A stretch of DNA of 64,000 nucleotides from contig NZ_AP024646.1 of the NCBI RefSeq assembly GCF_019977235.1, positions 3,658,001-3,722,000 of the forward strand, in the 5' to 3' direction. The notes below the pieces were generated by a model. It saw nothing but the letters and a program-made list of their open reading frames with translations, did not search any database and was not told the origin of the DNA. Within the stretch, counting starts at the first letter, position 1, and the number at the start of each line of letters is the position of its first letter. A program made the position numbers and the translations under genes. The stretch is from Arthrobacter sp. StoSoilB5 (lineage in GTDB: Bacteria; Actinomycetota; Actinomycetes; Actinomycetales; Micrococcaceae). Below are positions 28,767-37,618 of the stretch, piece by piece.

Positions 28767-29272
28767 AGCGCGCCCTGTGTCCCTCCCACTCGCGACGCAT
28801 AGGCGATGACGTTCTTTTGGAAGAGAAACACGATCGCTGCAAGCGCGGGCAAAATCATGGCCAACCCGGGCAGAACCAAGCCGCCGGTCATAGTGGGGAC
28901 GCCGATGGTAAGGACGAACAACTGAGCCACCAGGGCGGCCGCCCTGGTCCATCTGTACCCGCGGAAGAGGAAATGGCCAACGGCGAACAGCCAGGCCGAG
29001 AAAGCCAACAAAAGGCCCAAAGTAAAGACCGCTCCCCAAAAAGTCAGGACAGGGGCTCCGGTGAGTAGTTCGAATGCGTACCACGCGGCAGCACCCAGGA
29101 GGGCCAGGGCTTCCAGCACAACAACGATTGAAATGATCAGGATTCCAGGGGGTTTCTTGCCACCGGATTCCATACGCTCGGCCATGGAACGTTCGGACGC
29201 AGGCTTCACCGGACCATTGTTTCCATCTGATCCAGAGTTTGGTTGGGCTGGGTTAACTGGAGGTCTTGACAC
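28763..29272 (-). CDS. Hypothetical membrane protein with four helices
   Basis: 169 residues from GTG 29272. The N-terminal 40 residues are polar and rich in Pro, Ser and Asn; the rest forms four membrane helices (ILIISIVVVLEALALLGAAA, FTLGLLLAFSAWLFAVGHFL, AALVAQLFVLTIGVPTM, MILPALAAIVFLFQKNVIAY). No family motif is recognised beyond a general resemblance to small uncharacterised actinobacterial membrane proteins. It is convergent with the FHA-FtsK gene, the stop codons overlapping, so a functional link is not implied by the arrangement. Confidence 0.7.
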   Translation of the reverse strand: MSRPPVNPAQPNSGSDGNNGPVKPASERSMAERMESGGKKPPGILIISIVVVLEALALLGAAAWYAFELLTGAPVLTFWGAVFTLGLLLAFSAWLFAVGHFLFRGYRWTRAAALVAQLFVLTIGVPTMTGGLVLPGLAMILPALAAIVFLFQKNVIAYASRVGGTQGAL

Positions 29273-29370
29273 ACTGGCACACTACCGGACATAGTCATCT
29301 AGCAGTGAGGGCACTGGCGGCTGATGTGATGCATCGCTCACGGATTCAGGGCATTTCAACGACTAATACC

Positions 29371-29384
29371 CCTTGTTTACAAGG
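29371..29384. promoter_or_regulatory. 14-bp palindrome upstream of whiB1
   Basis: ccttgtttacaagg is a perfect inverted repeat (six-base arms, TT centre) 127 bases before the whiB1 start codon, in a 238-base stretch without a gene. It could be an operator, but no known regulator is recognised for it. Confidence 0.3.
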
Positions 29385-29415
29385 CGTTAACATGAAACGC
29401 TTGACTCAGACGACC

Positions 29416-29439
29416 AAGGGGGCCCATGCGGGCCCCTTT
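29416..29439 (+). terminator. Terminator-like hairpin in the whiB1 leader
   Basis: A 10-bp stem with one G-U pair (29416-29425 with 29430-29439) and an ATGC loop, followed by CCTTTGG. It lies 71 bases before the whiB1 ATG. If whiB1 transcription starts upstream of it, the hairpin would be in the 5' leader and could attenuate; otherwise it is a relic terminator. Confidence 0.45.
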
Positions 29440-29510
29440 CCTTTGGAGCCTCTCGTGAATGTTTTCACAAAAGGCTCAACTAGTTCTCACGAATGGAGTG
29501 ACTGATCAGC

Positions 29511-29759
29511 ATGGATTGGCGTAATCGCGCAGCCTGCCTCGACAAGGACCCGGAGCTCTTTTTCCCAGTCGGCAACACGGGACCAGCACTTCTGCAAATT
29601 GAGGAAGCCAAGAGCGTTTGCCGCCGCTGCCCGGTCGTGGACACTTGCCTTCAGTGGGCCCTTGAGTCCGGTCAGGATGCAGGCGTCTGGGGTGGCATGA
29701 GCGAGGACGAACGCCGCGCACTCAAGCGGCGCGCGGCACGCGCCCGACGCGCTTCCTAG
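29511..29759 (+). CDS. whiB1: WhiB1-type iron-sulfur transcription factor
   Basis: 82-residue WhiB-family regulator. The four cluster-ligating cysteines are C9, C37, C40 and C46 in the C-x27-C-x2-C-x5-C arrangement, followed by the GVWGG turn (58-62) and a basic C-terminus (ALKRRAARARR) for DNA contact. MDWRNRAACL at the start and PELFFPVGNTGPALLQIEEAK match WhiB1 rather than WhiB2 or WhmD proteins. In mycobacteria WhiB1 holds a nitric-oxide-sensitive [4Fe-4S] cluster, binds the primary sigma factor and is essential. The convergent pdtaS neighbour is as in M. tuberculosis (Rv3219-Rv3220c), supporting orthology. Confidence 0.93.
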   Translation: MDWRNRAACLDKDPELFFPVGNTGPALLQIEEAKSVCRRCPVVDTCLQWALESGQDAGVWGGMSEDERRALKRRAARARRAS

Positions 29760-29786
29760 CAGGCTGCTGTACAAGCATTTGAACCA

Positions 29787-29836
29787 TTAAACGCTGAAGG
29801 CCGCGGACCACATGGTCCGCGGCCTTCAGCGTTTAA
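29787..29836. terminator. Long perfect bidirectional hairpin between whiB1 and pdtaS
   Basis: A 24-bp perfect stem (29787-29810 with 29813-29836) around a two-base centre. It begins and ends with TTAA and carries the run AAACGCTGAAGGCCGCGGAC on one arm. It ends both convergent genes. It runs into a tandem 17-bp repeat at 29823-29856. Confidence 0.85.
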
Positions 29837-29856
29837 CACCCTTCAGCGTTTGACAC
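29823..29856. repeat. Tandem 17-bp direct repeat beside the whiB1 terminator
   Basis: ccttcagcgtttaacac (29823-29839) is followed at once by ccttcagcgtttgacac (29840-29856), one mismatch. The first copy is also the right arm of the hairpin, so the second copy could pair with the left arm as an alternative fold. Confidence 0.8.
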
Positions 29857-29891
29857 ACAGCCGTGTGAGGTGGCAACGCTGCCGAAAGGCG

Positions 29892-31361
29892 CTATGCCCG
29901 CGCGAGATTAAGGACAATTTCGACTGCGGTACCGCCACCCTCGCGGGGGCTCCATTGAATGGATCCGCCGAGCTCACTTGTGACGAGGGTGCGCACGATC
30001 TGCAGGCCCAGGCCTTCCGTGTATTGCCCGTCCGGCAAGCCAACGCCGTCGTCGGCAATTGTCACTGTGAGGAACTCGTCATTTCCCTCGCCTGCCGCAC
30101 GGTCAGCCAGCAACCATACGGTTCCTGTCCTCCCCTCCAGCCCGTGCTCAACGGCGTTGGTGACCAGTTCGTTGATGACCAGTGCCAAGGGGGTGGCGAA
30201 ATCGCTCGGCAGTTCCCCGAACATCCCCGACCTTTCGGTGCGGACATGCTGGGAGGGCGAGGCGACTTCGGCCGAAAGCCTGAACTGGCGTCCTATGAGT
30301 TCATCGAAATCGACACTCTGCGTCAGGCCTTGGGAAAGGGTTTCGTGAACAAGCGCGATGGTAGCCACCCGCCGCATCGCCTGTTCGAGTCCCTGTTTTG
30401 CTTCGTCGCTGACCATGCGGCGCGACTGCATGCGCAGCAGCGCTGCCACCGTCTGGAGGTTGTTCTTCACCCTGTGGTGGATTTCGCGAATGGTCGCGTC
30501 TTTGGTTACAAGCTCCATTTCACGGCGCCTCAACTCAGAGACGTCACGGCACAAGACAAGGGCACCAAAGCGGTGCTGCTCGTCACGCAACGGAATGGCA
30601 CGGAGTGAAAGGCTGACGCCTCTGGATTCGATTTCGCTACGCCACGGCATGCGACCAGTTACCACCAGCGGCAGTGTCTCGTCCACCATGCGTCTGTCCT
30701 TCAGCAGTCCCGCTGTCACCTCAGCCAGGGAACGCCCTTCCAGGGACTCCACCTCGCCCAGTCGCCGGAAAGCCGAGACCCCATTGGGACTTGCGTACTG
30801 CACGATACCTTCAGCGTCGAGCCGGATGAGCCCATCGCCTACGCGAGGGGCACCCCGGCGGGACCCGGTGGGTGAGGCGAAGTCGGGCCACAACCCGAGT
30901 GTCCCCATCCGAAGGAGGTCATAGGCGCATTGGCGATACGTGAGTTCCAGCCTTGACGGCATGCGGGAACTGGACAGGTCCATGTGGGAAGTTACAACGG
31001 CGAGGGTCCTACCGTTACGCACCATCGGGACGGCCTCGACCCGCAGCGCCATCTCGCTGCTCCAGCTTGTCTCGCTGGAGCGCTCTATGGAGCGGCTGTT
31101 CCACGCCTTTTCCACGAGTGGACGAAGATCCGAGCGGATGCCCTCGCCCACGAAGTCCGCGTGAAACACCGTGTGCGATGTTGACGGACGGACGTGGGCG
31201 AGGGCAATGTATCCAAGCTCCGGATGCGGAAACCACAAGGCGAGGTCGGCAAATGCGAGGTCGGCGACCATTTGCCAGTCGCCGACCAGGAGGTGCAGCC
31301 ATTCGGCATCTCCAGGCCCGAAATCAGCATGTTCCCTGATGGGGTCTGTAAAGATTGCCAC
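29892..31361 (-). CDS. pdtaS: Sensor histidine kinase, PdtaS-like (HisKA_2 family)
   Basis: 489-residue soluble two-component sensor. An N-terminal GAF-like domain covers about 1-155, a PAS domain about 170-275, then the HisKA_2 phosphoacceptor motif EIHHRVKNNLQ (H295/H296) and an HWE/HisKA_2-type ATPase domain with LALVINELVTNAVEHG, DDGVGLP and GLGLQIVRTL. No membrane segments are seen, so it acts in the cytoplasm. In mycobacteria PdtaS phosphorylates PdtaR, an ANTAR RNA-binding regulator, in response to nitric oxide and metals; no pdtaR gene is in the window. GTG 31361 follows GGAGG closely. Convergent with whiB1, as in M. tuberculosis. Confidence 0.9.
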   Translation of the reverse strand: MAIFTDPIREHADFGPGDAEWLHLLVGDWQMVADLAFADLALWFPHPELGYIALAHVRPSTSHTVFHADFVGEGIRSDLRPLVEKAWNSRSIERSSETSWSSEMALRVEAVPMVRNGRTLAVVTSHMDLSSSRMPSRLELTYRQCAYDLLRMGTLGLWPDFASPTGSRRGAPRVGDGLIRLDAEGIVQYASPNGVSAFRRLGEVESLEGRSLAEVTAGLLKDRRMVDETLPLVVTGRMPWRSEIESRGVSLSLRAIPLRDEQHRFGALVLCRDVSELRRREMELVTKDATIREIHHRVKNNLQTVAALLRMQSRRMVSDEAKQGLEQAMRRVATIALVHETLSQGLTQSVDFDELIGRQFRLSAEVASPSQHVRTERSGMFGELPSDFATPLALVINELVTNAVEHGLEGRTGTVWLLADRAAGEGNDEFLTVTIADDGVGLPDGQYTEGLGLQIVRTLVTSELGGSIQWSPREGGGTAVEIVLNLARA

Positions 31362-31393
31362 TGCACCTCCATTTGCGACGCCGGGACCAGCCC

Positions 31394-34300
31394 CTAGCGT
31401 CGAACGATTGACCTCAAGAGCCTTAATGCTACCGACAGTGAAGCCATGTCGTCGGCCTCGAGCGAATTGACCTCGTCAAACATGGTCTTGGCGCGTCCGA
31501 GTTGTTCGGCATTGAGGCCTTCCCACGTCTTCAGGCGGTCCTCTGCAGGGGTGCCGGCCGCGCTCGACTCAAGTACCGACGTCGTCATATCTGCGACGGT
31601 TGAGTAGAGGTCGTCCCGGAGCGCCGCACGGGCTAGGGCCTGCCAGCGGTCGTCGCGCGGCAGGGCGCTGATCCGTTCCAGGAGCGAGTCCACGTGGAAG
31701 CGGTTGAATACCGTGTAGTAGACATGCGCCACGTCCTCGACGCTGTTGGTTCCGGTCTGGGCAATCCTGGCGATGTCCAGCAGGGCATAGCTCTCGAACA
31801 GCTCAGCCCACCTGTGGGCCAGGTGGTCCGGCAACTCCCAGCCCCGGGCCTTTTCCAACCAGCCGCTGATACGGACTTTGTCATCGCCTCGCAAGTAGTC
31901 CAGCAGTTTGGCCCGAAGCGGCACCATCATGGGCTTGAACGACTTCACGACGTCGGCAATCGGCCGGGATGCAATGCCCTGGCCGAGCACCCATCGGACC
32001 GCACGGTCAAGGAGACGGCGGATATCAAGGTGGACTTCGCTCCAGTGCTCGGTGGGGAACGATGCCGGCAGGGCATTCAGTTCCTCAACCATCGGATCGA
32101 GATCGTAGATTTCACGCAACGCCACAAATGCCTTGGCTACGGCTACCTCGTTGGCAGACGTTTCCTCGATGGCCCGGAATGCGAAGGTGATTCCACCGAG
32201 GTTGATGATGTCGTTGGCCACCACCGTAGCGATGATTTCGCGCCGCAGCGGGTGGGTATCCAGTTCGGCGTCGAACCTCTCCCGCAACTGCTCGGGGAAG
32301 TAGGCCCGGATGGTGTCCTTGAACCAGGGGTCGTCGGCCAGGTTGCTGTCCCGGAGGGCACCCGCCAACTCGATCTTGGCGTAGGCGGCCAGGACAGACA
32401 GCTCAGGAGATGTCAGTCCCTGGCCCTGCTCCAGGCGCTGCCGCAATGTCTCGGTGGAGGGCAATGCTTCGAGGTCACGCTTGAGGTCGGCTGATTTTTC
32501 CAACCAGTCCATGAGGCGCTCGTAGCTGGGGCTCCAGTCCGCAACACGCGTCCGGTCGTTGAGGAGCAGGATGTTCTGGTCGATGTTGTCCTGCAGGACC
32601 AAGCGACCAACTTCCTCGGTCATGTCAGCCAGGAATGCCGCGCGTTCGGTGGCCTCGAGCTTTCCGGCTGCCACCATGCGGTCAACGAAGATCTTGATAT
32701 TGACCTCGTGATCGGAGCAGTCGACGCCCGCCGAGTTATCAATCGCATCAGTATTAAGGATGACTCCCTGCAGGGCAGCTTCAATACGTCCACGCTGGGT
32801 CAAACCCAGGTTGCCGCCTTCGCCCACCACCTTGACGCGAAGGTCCTTGCCGTCCACACGGATGGCGTCATTGGCCTTGTCCCCTACAGCAGCGTGGGTT
32901 TCCGTGCTGGCCTTGACGTACGTGCCGATGCCACCGTTGTAAAGAAGGTCGGCCGGGGCAAGCAGGATTGCCCGAAGCAATTCGGGCGGGCTCAGCTGTG
33001 TGGTTCCGTCCGGCAACCCCAGCGCCCTTCGCACTTGGTCTGACACGGGGATTGTCTTGGCCTGGCGTGGGTAGACCCCACCACCTTCACTGATCAGCGT
33101 CCGATCATAGTCATCCCACGATGATCGCGGGAGCTCGAAGAGCCTCTGCCGTTCTGCGTACGAAGCGGCAGTGTCCGGGTTGGGGTCAAGGAAGATATGG
33201 CGGTGGTCGAATGCCGCCACGAGCCGGATGTGGCGCGAAAGCAGCATGCCGTTGCCGAAAACGTCACCAGACATGTCGCCTACGCCAACGACACTGAACT
33301 CTTCGGTCTGCGTGTCAAGGTCGAGTTCGCTGAAGTGCCTCTTCACGGATTCCCAAGCTCCACGGGCGGTGATACCCATGGCCTTGTGGTCATAGCCCAC
33401 TGATCCGCCGGATGCGAATGCATCGCCAAGCCAGAATCCATATTCAGCCGCCAATCCATTGGCTGTGTCCGAGAACGTTGCAGTTCCCTTATCGGCCGCC
33501 ACTACAAGGTAGGAATCATCGCCGTCGTGGCGAACAACGTCCGACGGCGGCACTAGCCTTTCGCCGTCCGTAGTCGTCACGAGGTTGTCGGTGATGTCCA
33601 GCAAGCCGCGAATGAAGGTCTTGTAGCTCTCCACGCCCTCGGCCATCCATGCGGCGCGGTCAACTGCCGGGTTCGGCAGCTTCTTCGCGAAGAAGCCACC
33701 TTTGGCGCCGGTCGGAACGATGACGGCGTTTTTCACGGTCTGAGCCTTCACCAGGCCCAGGATTTCAGTACGGAAGTCCTCCCGGCGATCGGACCAGCGA
33801 AGACCGCCACGTGCGACCTTGCCAAAGCGAAGGTGGACGCCCTCCACGCGCGGGGAGTAGACCCAGATTTCGAACATGGGGCGCGGGAACGGCAAGCCGT
33901 CTACCGTGGTGGGATCCAGCTTGAAGCTCAGGTAACCCTTGTTTTGGAAGAAGTTGGTGCGCAACGTCGACTCAATGAGGTTGACGAATGTCCGAAGCAC
34001 GCGGTCCGCATCCAGCGTGGCCACTTGTTCGATGGCTTCCGCCAGGGCTGCCCTTGCGGCTCCTTGCTGCTGCGGGCGCTTGCTTTCCTCGACGTTGGGA
34101 TCGAAACGTGCAGCAAACAGGACGATCAGGCCCCGGGCAACATCCGGATTGGCCAGGAGCGTATCGGCGATGAACCCAAAGGAGTTGGTATTACCCATCT
34201 GGCGCATGTACTTGGCGTAGGCGCGGAGGACCACTACCTGGCGCCAGTGCATTCCTTCGCGGAGCACGAGCCGGTCAAAGTTGTCAGACTCGACGGCACC

Positions 34301-36250
34301 CGTGACAGCAGCACCAAAAGAGTCGGCCAAGAGGTCTCCAGTGGCGAGCGGGTCGATGCCGGCCGGGTACTTGAGTCCAAGGTCGTAAAGGAAAAAGTCG
34401 CGGTGATCCGCAGTTTCGATTTCGAAGGGCCGCTCGTCCAGAACTTCGAGGCCAAGGTTGTGGAAGTAAGGGAGGATCTGGCTCAGGCTCTTGGGTTCCA
34501 TCAAGTAGAGCTTGACCCGCGCGTCCTCCTCCAGTGCGTCACCGGCACCTTCGGGAAGGTACACGTGGACTCCGGGTCGGAGTTCCTTGCTCGCTTCCCC
34601 TGCCCGTTCGGCCTGCGCTCCGTACTTCTCAAAGCGTTCGATATCCTCCAGGGCGTCTTCAACCTCGTAGTCGACGCGGTAGCCGGGAGGGAAAGCCTCG
34701 GCCCAGAGGGCGGACAGCACTTCAGCGCTGTCAGCGGGACGGTTCTCACGAAGAACCTCGGCGATGCCTTCGCTCCAGGACCTCGAAGCACGCATCAGCC
34801 GGTGTTCGAGTTCCTCTACGTTGACTTCGGCAAGTTCCGCGGTCCGAGGAAGCCTGATCCTGAAGAAGACACGTGCAAGGGCCGACTCGGTGATCCTCGC
34901 CTCGTAATCAATACTCTCCGCCTGGAAGGTCTCGCGCAGCTCCTGCTCGATGCGGAGCCGAACACTCGTGGTGTACCGGTCACGCGGCAGGTAGACGACT
35001 GCGGACATGAAGCGTCCGTAAATGTCAGGACGCAGGAACAGCTTGGTCCGGCGCCGTTCCTGGAGTCGCTGGATACCTGTGGCCGTGGCAGCAAGGTCCG
35101 GGATTTCAATCTGGAACAGTTCGTCGCGGGGGTACGTTTCCAGGATGCCCAGGAGGTCCTTGCCCGAGTGTGAGTCCATGGGAAAGCCTGCGTTGCGCAA
35201 CACAGCATCCACTTTGTCGCGGACGATAGGTATGTTGCGGACCGATCCTGTGTAGGCACTGGTGGCGAAAAGACCAATGAAGCGGCGCTCGCCATTGACG
35301 TTTCCTGCCGCGTCGAAGCTCTTGACTCCGATGTAGTCCAGGTACGCCGGGCGATGGACCGTTGAGCGGGAGTTTGCCTTTGTGATCACCAATGCCCGCT
35401 TTTCACGGGCGCGCTTGCGGCCAGCATCCGTGAGGTGCTGAATCTGCCGCGTGTGGTCGCCCGCACGGAGCAAGCCGAGTCCGCTTTCCTCACGCAGTTC
35501 CAGGACGTCCTCGCCGTCTTCGTTCACGAGGTCGTATTCGCGGTACCCGAGGAAGGTGAAGTTGCCATTATCCAGCCAGCGCAGGAGGTCCTGCGCCTGC
35601 CTGAGTTCTGCAATCTGTTCCGGGTGTGAGACGCTTCCGAGCGCCTCTGCGAGTTCCAGTGCCTTACTGCGCATTTTCGGCCAGTCCTCAACCGCAGCGC
35701 GAACATCGCCAAGGATTCGTTGGAGACCGGAAATCAGTTCTTCGCGGGCTTCCTCACTTACGCGGTCAATTTCGACGGCGATCCAGGACTCCATGTGCGA
35801 GGCGTTGTCGCCATCTCCGAGCAAGTGGGCAACGCTGGGCAACGCTGCGGTGTCGCCGCTGGAAATGCCGATGTTTGATGGGACGCGGGAAACGCTGCTG
35901 AGCTCGCCAGAAACGCGATCTCGGGTGACCACAAAAAGTGGGTGCATAACCAACCGAATGGCGCAGTTTTGGCGAACGAGTTCGGCGTTCACGGAGTCAA
36001 CCAGGAACGGCATGTCATCAGTAACGATGTAAACAACGTTGCGGTCAGCTTCGACGCCGATTTCCACGATGGCATTTCCGGGTCGCCGGGACTGCGCAAC
36101 TTTCCTGTGTGTGTTGGCCCGGGAAATCAGTAGCTCAGGCGAATATGCCCGGGAATCCTCCTCTGCGAGATGCTCATAGTAGTCACCAAAGAACCCCTCA
36201 CGGACAACTGCTGCATCGGACCGATCCTCCACGCTGGATCCTGACGACAT
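31394..36250 (-). CDS. NAD-dependent glutamate dehydrogenase, large (about 180 kDa) type
   Basis: 1618-residue enzyme of the L_180 class, which oxidatively deaminates glutamate to 2-oxoglutarate. ACT-like and helical regulatory regions fill about the first 700 residues. The catalytic core follows, with LRFGKVARGGLRWSDRREDF (an ARGGLRWS hallmark of this class), the substrate-lysine region GAKGGFFAKKLP, then GVGDMSGDVFGNGML for nucleotide binding and GGIGTYVKA. A long helical C-terminal domain ends in LRSIVRR. Length agrees with actinobacterial members (about 1580-1620). It lies 32 bases upstream of pdtaS on the same strand, so some read-through is possible. Full-length and apparently intact. 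Confidence 0.95.
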   Translation of the reverse strand: MSSGSSVEDRSDAAVVREGFFGDYYEHLAEEDSRAYSPELLISRANTHRKVAQSRRPGNAIVEIGVEADRNVVYIVTDDMPFLVDSVNAELVRQNCAIRLVMHPLFVVTRDRVSGELSSVSRVPSNIGISSGDTAALPSVAHLLGDGDNASHMESWIAVEIDRVSEEAREELISGLQRILGDVRAAVEDWPKMRSKALELAEALGSVSHPEQIAELRQAQDLLRWLDNGNFTFLGYREYDLVNEDGEDVLELREESGLGLLRAGDHTRQIQHLTDAGRKRAREKRALVITKANSRSTVHRPAYLDYIGVKSFDAAGNVNGERRFIGLFATSAYTGSVRNIPIVRDKVDAVLRNAGFPMDSHSGKDLLGILETYPRDELFQIEIPDLAATATGIQRLQERRRTKLFLRPDIYGRFMSAVVYLPRDRYTTSVRLRIEQELRETFQAESIDYEARITESALARVFFRIRLPRTAELAEVNVEELEHRLMRASRSWSEGIAEVLRENRPADSAEVLSALWAEAFPPGYRVDYEVEDALEDIERFEKYGAQAERAGEASKELRPGVHVYLPEGAGDALEEDARVKLYLMEPKSLSQILPYFHNLGLEVLDERPFEIETADHRDFFLYDLGLKYPAGIDPLATGDLLADSFGAAVTGAVESDNFDRLVLREGMHWRQVVVLRAYAKYMRQMGNTNSFGFIADTLLANPDVARGLIVLFAARFDPNVEESKRPQQQGAARAALAEAIEQVATLDADRVLRTFVNLIESTLRTNFFQNKGYLSFKLDPTTVDGLPFPRPMFEIWVYSPRVEGVHLRFGKVARGGLRWSDRREDFRTEILGLVKAQTVKNAVIVPTGAKGGFFAKKLPNPAVDRAAWMAEGVESYKTFIRGLLDITDNLVTTTDGERLVPPSDVVRHDGDDSYLVVAADKGTATFSDTANGLAAEYGFWLGDAFASGGSVGYDHKAMGITARGAWESVKRHFSELDLDTQTEEFSVVGVGDMSGDVFGNGMLLSRHIRLVAAFDHRHIFLDPNPDTAASYAERQRLFELPRSSWDDYDRTLISEGGGVYPRQAKTIPVSDQVRRALGLPDGTTQLSPPELLRAILLAPADLLYNGGIGTYVKASTETHAAVGDKANDAIRVDGKDLRVKVVGEGGNLGLTQRGRIEAALQGVILNTDAIDNSAGVDCSDHEVNIKIFVDRMVAAGKLEATERAAFLADMTEEVGRLVLQDNIDQNILLLNDRTRVADWSPSYERLMDWLEKSADLKRDLEALPSTETLRQRLEQGQGLTSPELSVLAAYAKIELAGALRDSNLADDPWFKDTIRAYFPEQLRERFDAELDTHPLRREIIATVVANDIINLGGITFAFRAIEETSANEVAVAKAFVALREIYDLDPMVEELNALPASFPTEHWSEVHLDIRRLLDRAVRWVLGQGIASRPIADVVKSFKPMMVPLRAKLLDYLRGDDKVRISGWLEKARGWELPDHLAHRWAELFESYALLDIARIAQTGTNSVEDVAHVYYTVFNRFHVDSLLERISALPRDDRWQALARAALRDDLYSTVADMTTSVLESSAAGTPAEDRLKTWEGLNAEQLGRAKTMFDEVNSLEADDMASLSVALRLLRSIVRR

Positions 36251-36307
36251 TTACAAACGCCTCCATCACATGTTGATTGCTGCGACTCTGCAGCCCACAT
36301 GGCGAGC

Positions 36308-37618
36308 CTAGCGCTTAAGCAGGCCCAAGGCTCTGGTTGATCGGCCAAGGGATTTCCGCTTTTGCTGGATGGGTGCACAGACGAGCCCTGCGATGGCCAA
36401 ACGCAATGGAGAATCGGGCGCGGATTCCAGCAGAACGGATCCTGACAACAAGGCCGCGTCGCATGCGTCCACATCCGCCGGCAAGTACGCATCCACGCCA
36501 TGCCCAGGGCCGAAGCGCTCCCAGGCCTCGGATAACTGCCGTCTGGGCGAACGACCAGCTGACGCCCTCTTGACCTTGTTGAGGACGACACGTGGCGTTG
36601 CCTGTGGAACTGCGGCTTCGAGGTCCGCCAAGCCGCGGACCAACCGCGGGACGCCTATCGCGTCCGCAGCCCCAACGGCAATAACTTCGTCAGCCAGCTC
36701 CAAGCTACGCAGCGTAGCGCCATTCCGACGTGGAGCCATGGTGTCAAAGCTCAATTCTTCGTCTGCTTCCAGGCAGAAGCCGGTGTCCACAACCACTACG
36801 TCGGCAGCCTGCTTGGCTCTTTCAAGGACGAGCGAGAGCGCAGAGGCCCTCAGTTCAGTCCAACGGTCCGCCCGCGTGGTGCCGGTGAGTACTCGAAATA
36901 GGCCACCCTTGGTGAAGACAGTCGTAGCGGCCCGGCCCAGTGCATCCGCATCCAGCAATCCTTGGTCAGCGAGCCGGCAGGCCTGAGCCAGGCCGGCGGA
37001 CTCCTCCAGCAGCCCCAGCATCGCGGATACGCTCGCACCATAGCTGTCGGCATCCACAAGGATCACGGACTTGCCTTCAGCGGCCAATTCGGCAGCCATG
37101 TTTACCGCAACCAGGGTTCTTCCCGGCGCACCTGTGGGTCCCCACACCGCAATCACCCGCCCGGAGCCGACGGCAGCCGCTTCCGGTTCCGGCCCTTCCG
37201 ACGCCACCTGAAATCCGGAAGAGAAGTCCGCGAAGCCGGCATCCGGAAACTTGCGGGATCCAACGATCCCCCCATAGCGCCCGACCGTCTCGGAGATCCT
37301 TGAGGCAAGAGCTGCGGGTTCAATATCAGCGGACGCTGTTGCTACGCCAATGGCGGTGAGCCGCGCGGCCTCAGCGGGGTCCCCCGTCAGAGCGACAATT
37401 GACACACCTACGGCACCCAGCCGATCCACCAATGTTGCTGTCAGTTCCTCACAGCCTTCGGCCACGACCGCCGCAAGGGCAAGCCCGCTCTGGCAGGCAG
37501 CCATCAACTCCGCAAGCTCGGAACACCGACGAACTACGGTGACGGGACCGTGGAGGCGCTCCAGACCGCCAACGACGGCTTCCTGTGCCGGGCCAACAGT
37601 GATGACCGGGATGCTCAT
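36308..37618 (-). CDS. CpaE-like MinD/ParA-family ATPase of a pilus locus
   Basis: 436 residues from ATG 37618, which overlaps the SAF-gene stop by four bases. The first 130 residues resemble a degenerate receiver domain. The ATPase part starts with VIAVWGPTGAPGRTLVAVN, where Arg replaces the usual Lys in the P-loop, continues with SVILVDADSYGASVSAMLG (Walker A' region), VVVVDTGF, and ends in a basic tail. CpaE/TadZ proteins position Tad pilus machinery at the cell pole. The pairing with an SAF-domain (CpaB/RcpC-like) gene supports that role, although tadABC lie 33 kb away at 274-3292. Some related proteins are annotated as septum-site proteins (Ssd), which cannot be excluded. Confidence 0.75.
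   Translation of the reverse strand: MSIPVITVGPAQEAVVGGLERLHGPVTVVRRCSELAELMAACQSGLALAAVVAEGCEELTATLVDRLGAVGVSIVALTGDPAEAARLTAIGVATASADIEPAALASRISETVGRYGGIVGSRKFPDAGFADFSSGFQVASEGPEPEAAAVGSGRVIAVWGPTGAPGRTLVAVNMAAELAAEGKSVILVDADSYGASVSAMLGLLEESAGLAQACRLADQGLLDADALGRAATTVFTKGGLFRVLTGTTRADRWTELRASALSLVLERAKQAADVVVVDTGFCLEADEELSFDTMAPRRNGATLRSLELADEVIAVGAADAIGVPRLVRGLADLEAAVPQATPRVVLNKVKRASAGRSPRRQLSEAWERFGPGHGVDAYLPADVDACDAALLSGSVLLESAPDSPLRLAIAGLVCAPIQQKRKSLGRSTRALGLLKR

Noticed and set aside
29320..29345. Possible CRP-type site (TGTGA and TCAC halves) upstream of whiB1
   Set aside because: The half-sites are separated by eight bases instead of six, so the match to the CRP consensus is poor, despite known CRP control of whiB1 in mycobacteria.
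33833..35173. 446-codon open frame opposite the glutamate dehydrogenase gene
   Set aside because: Antisense to a clearly real, conserved gene; no recognisable domain and no ribosome site.
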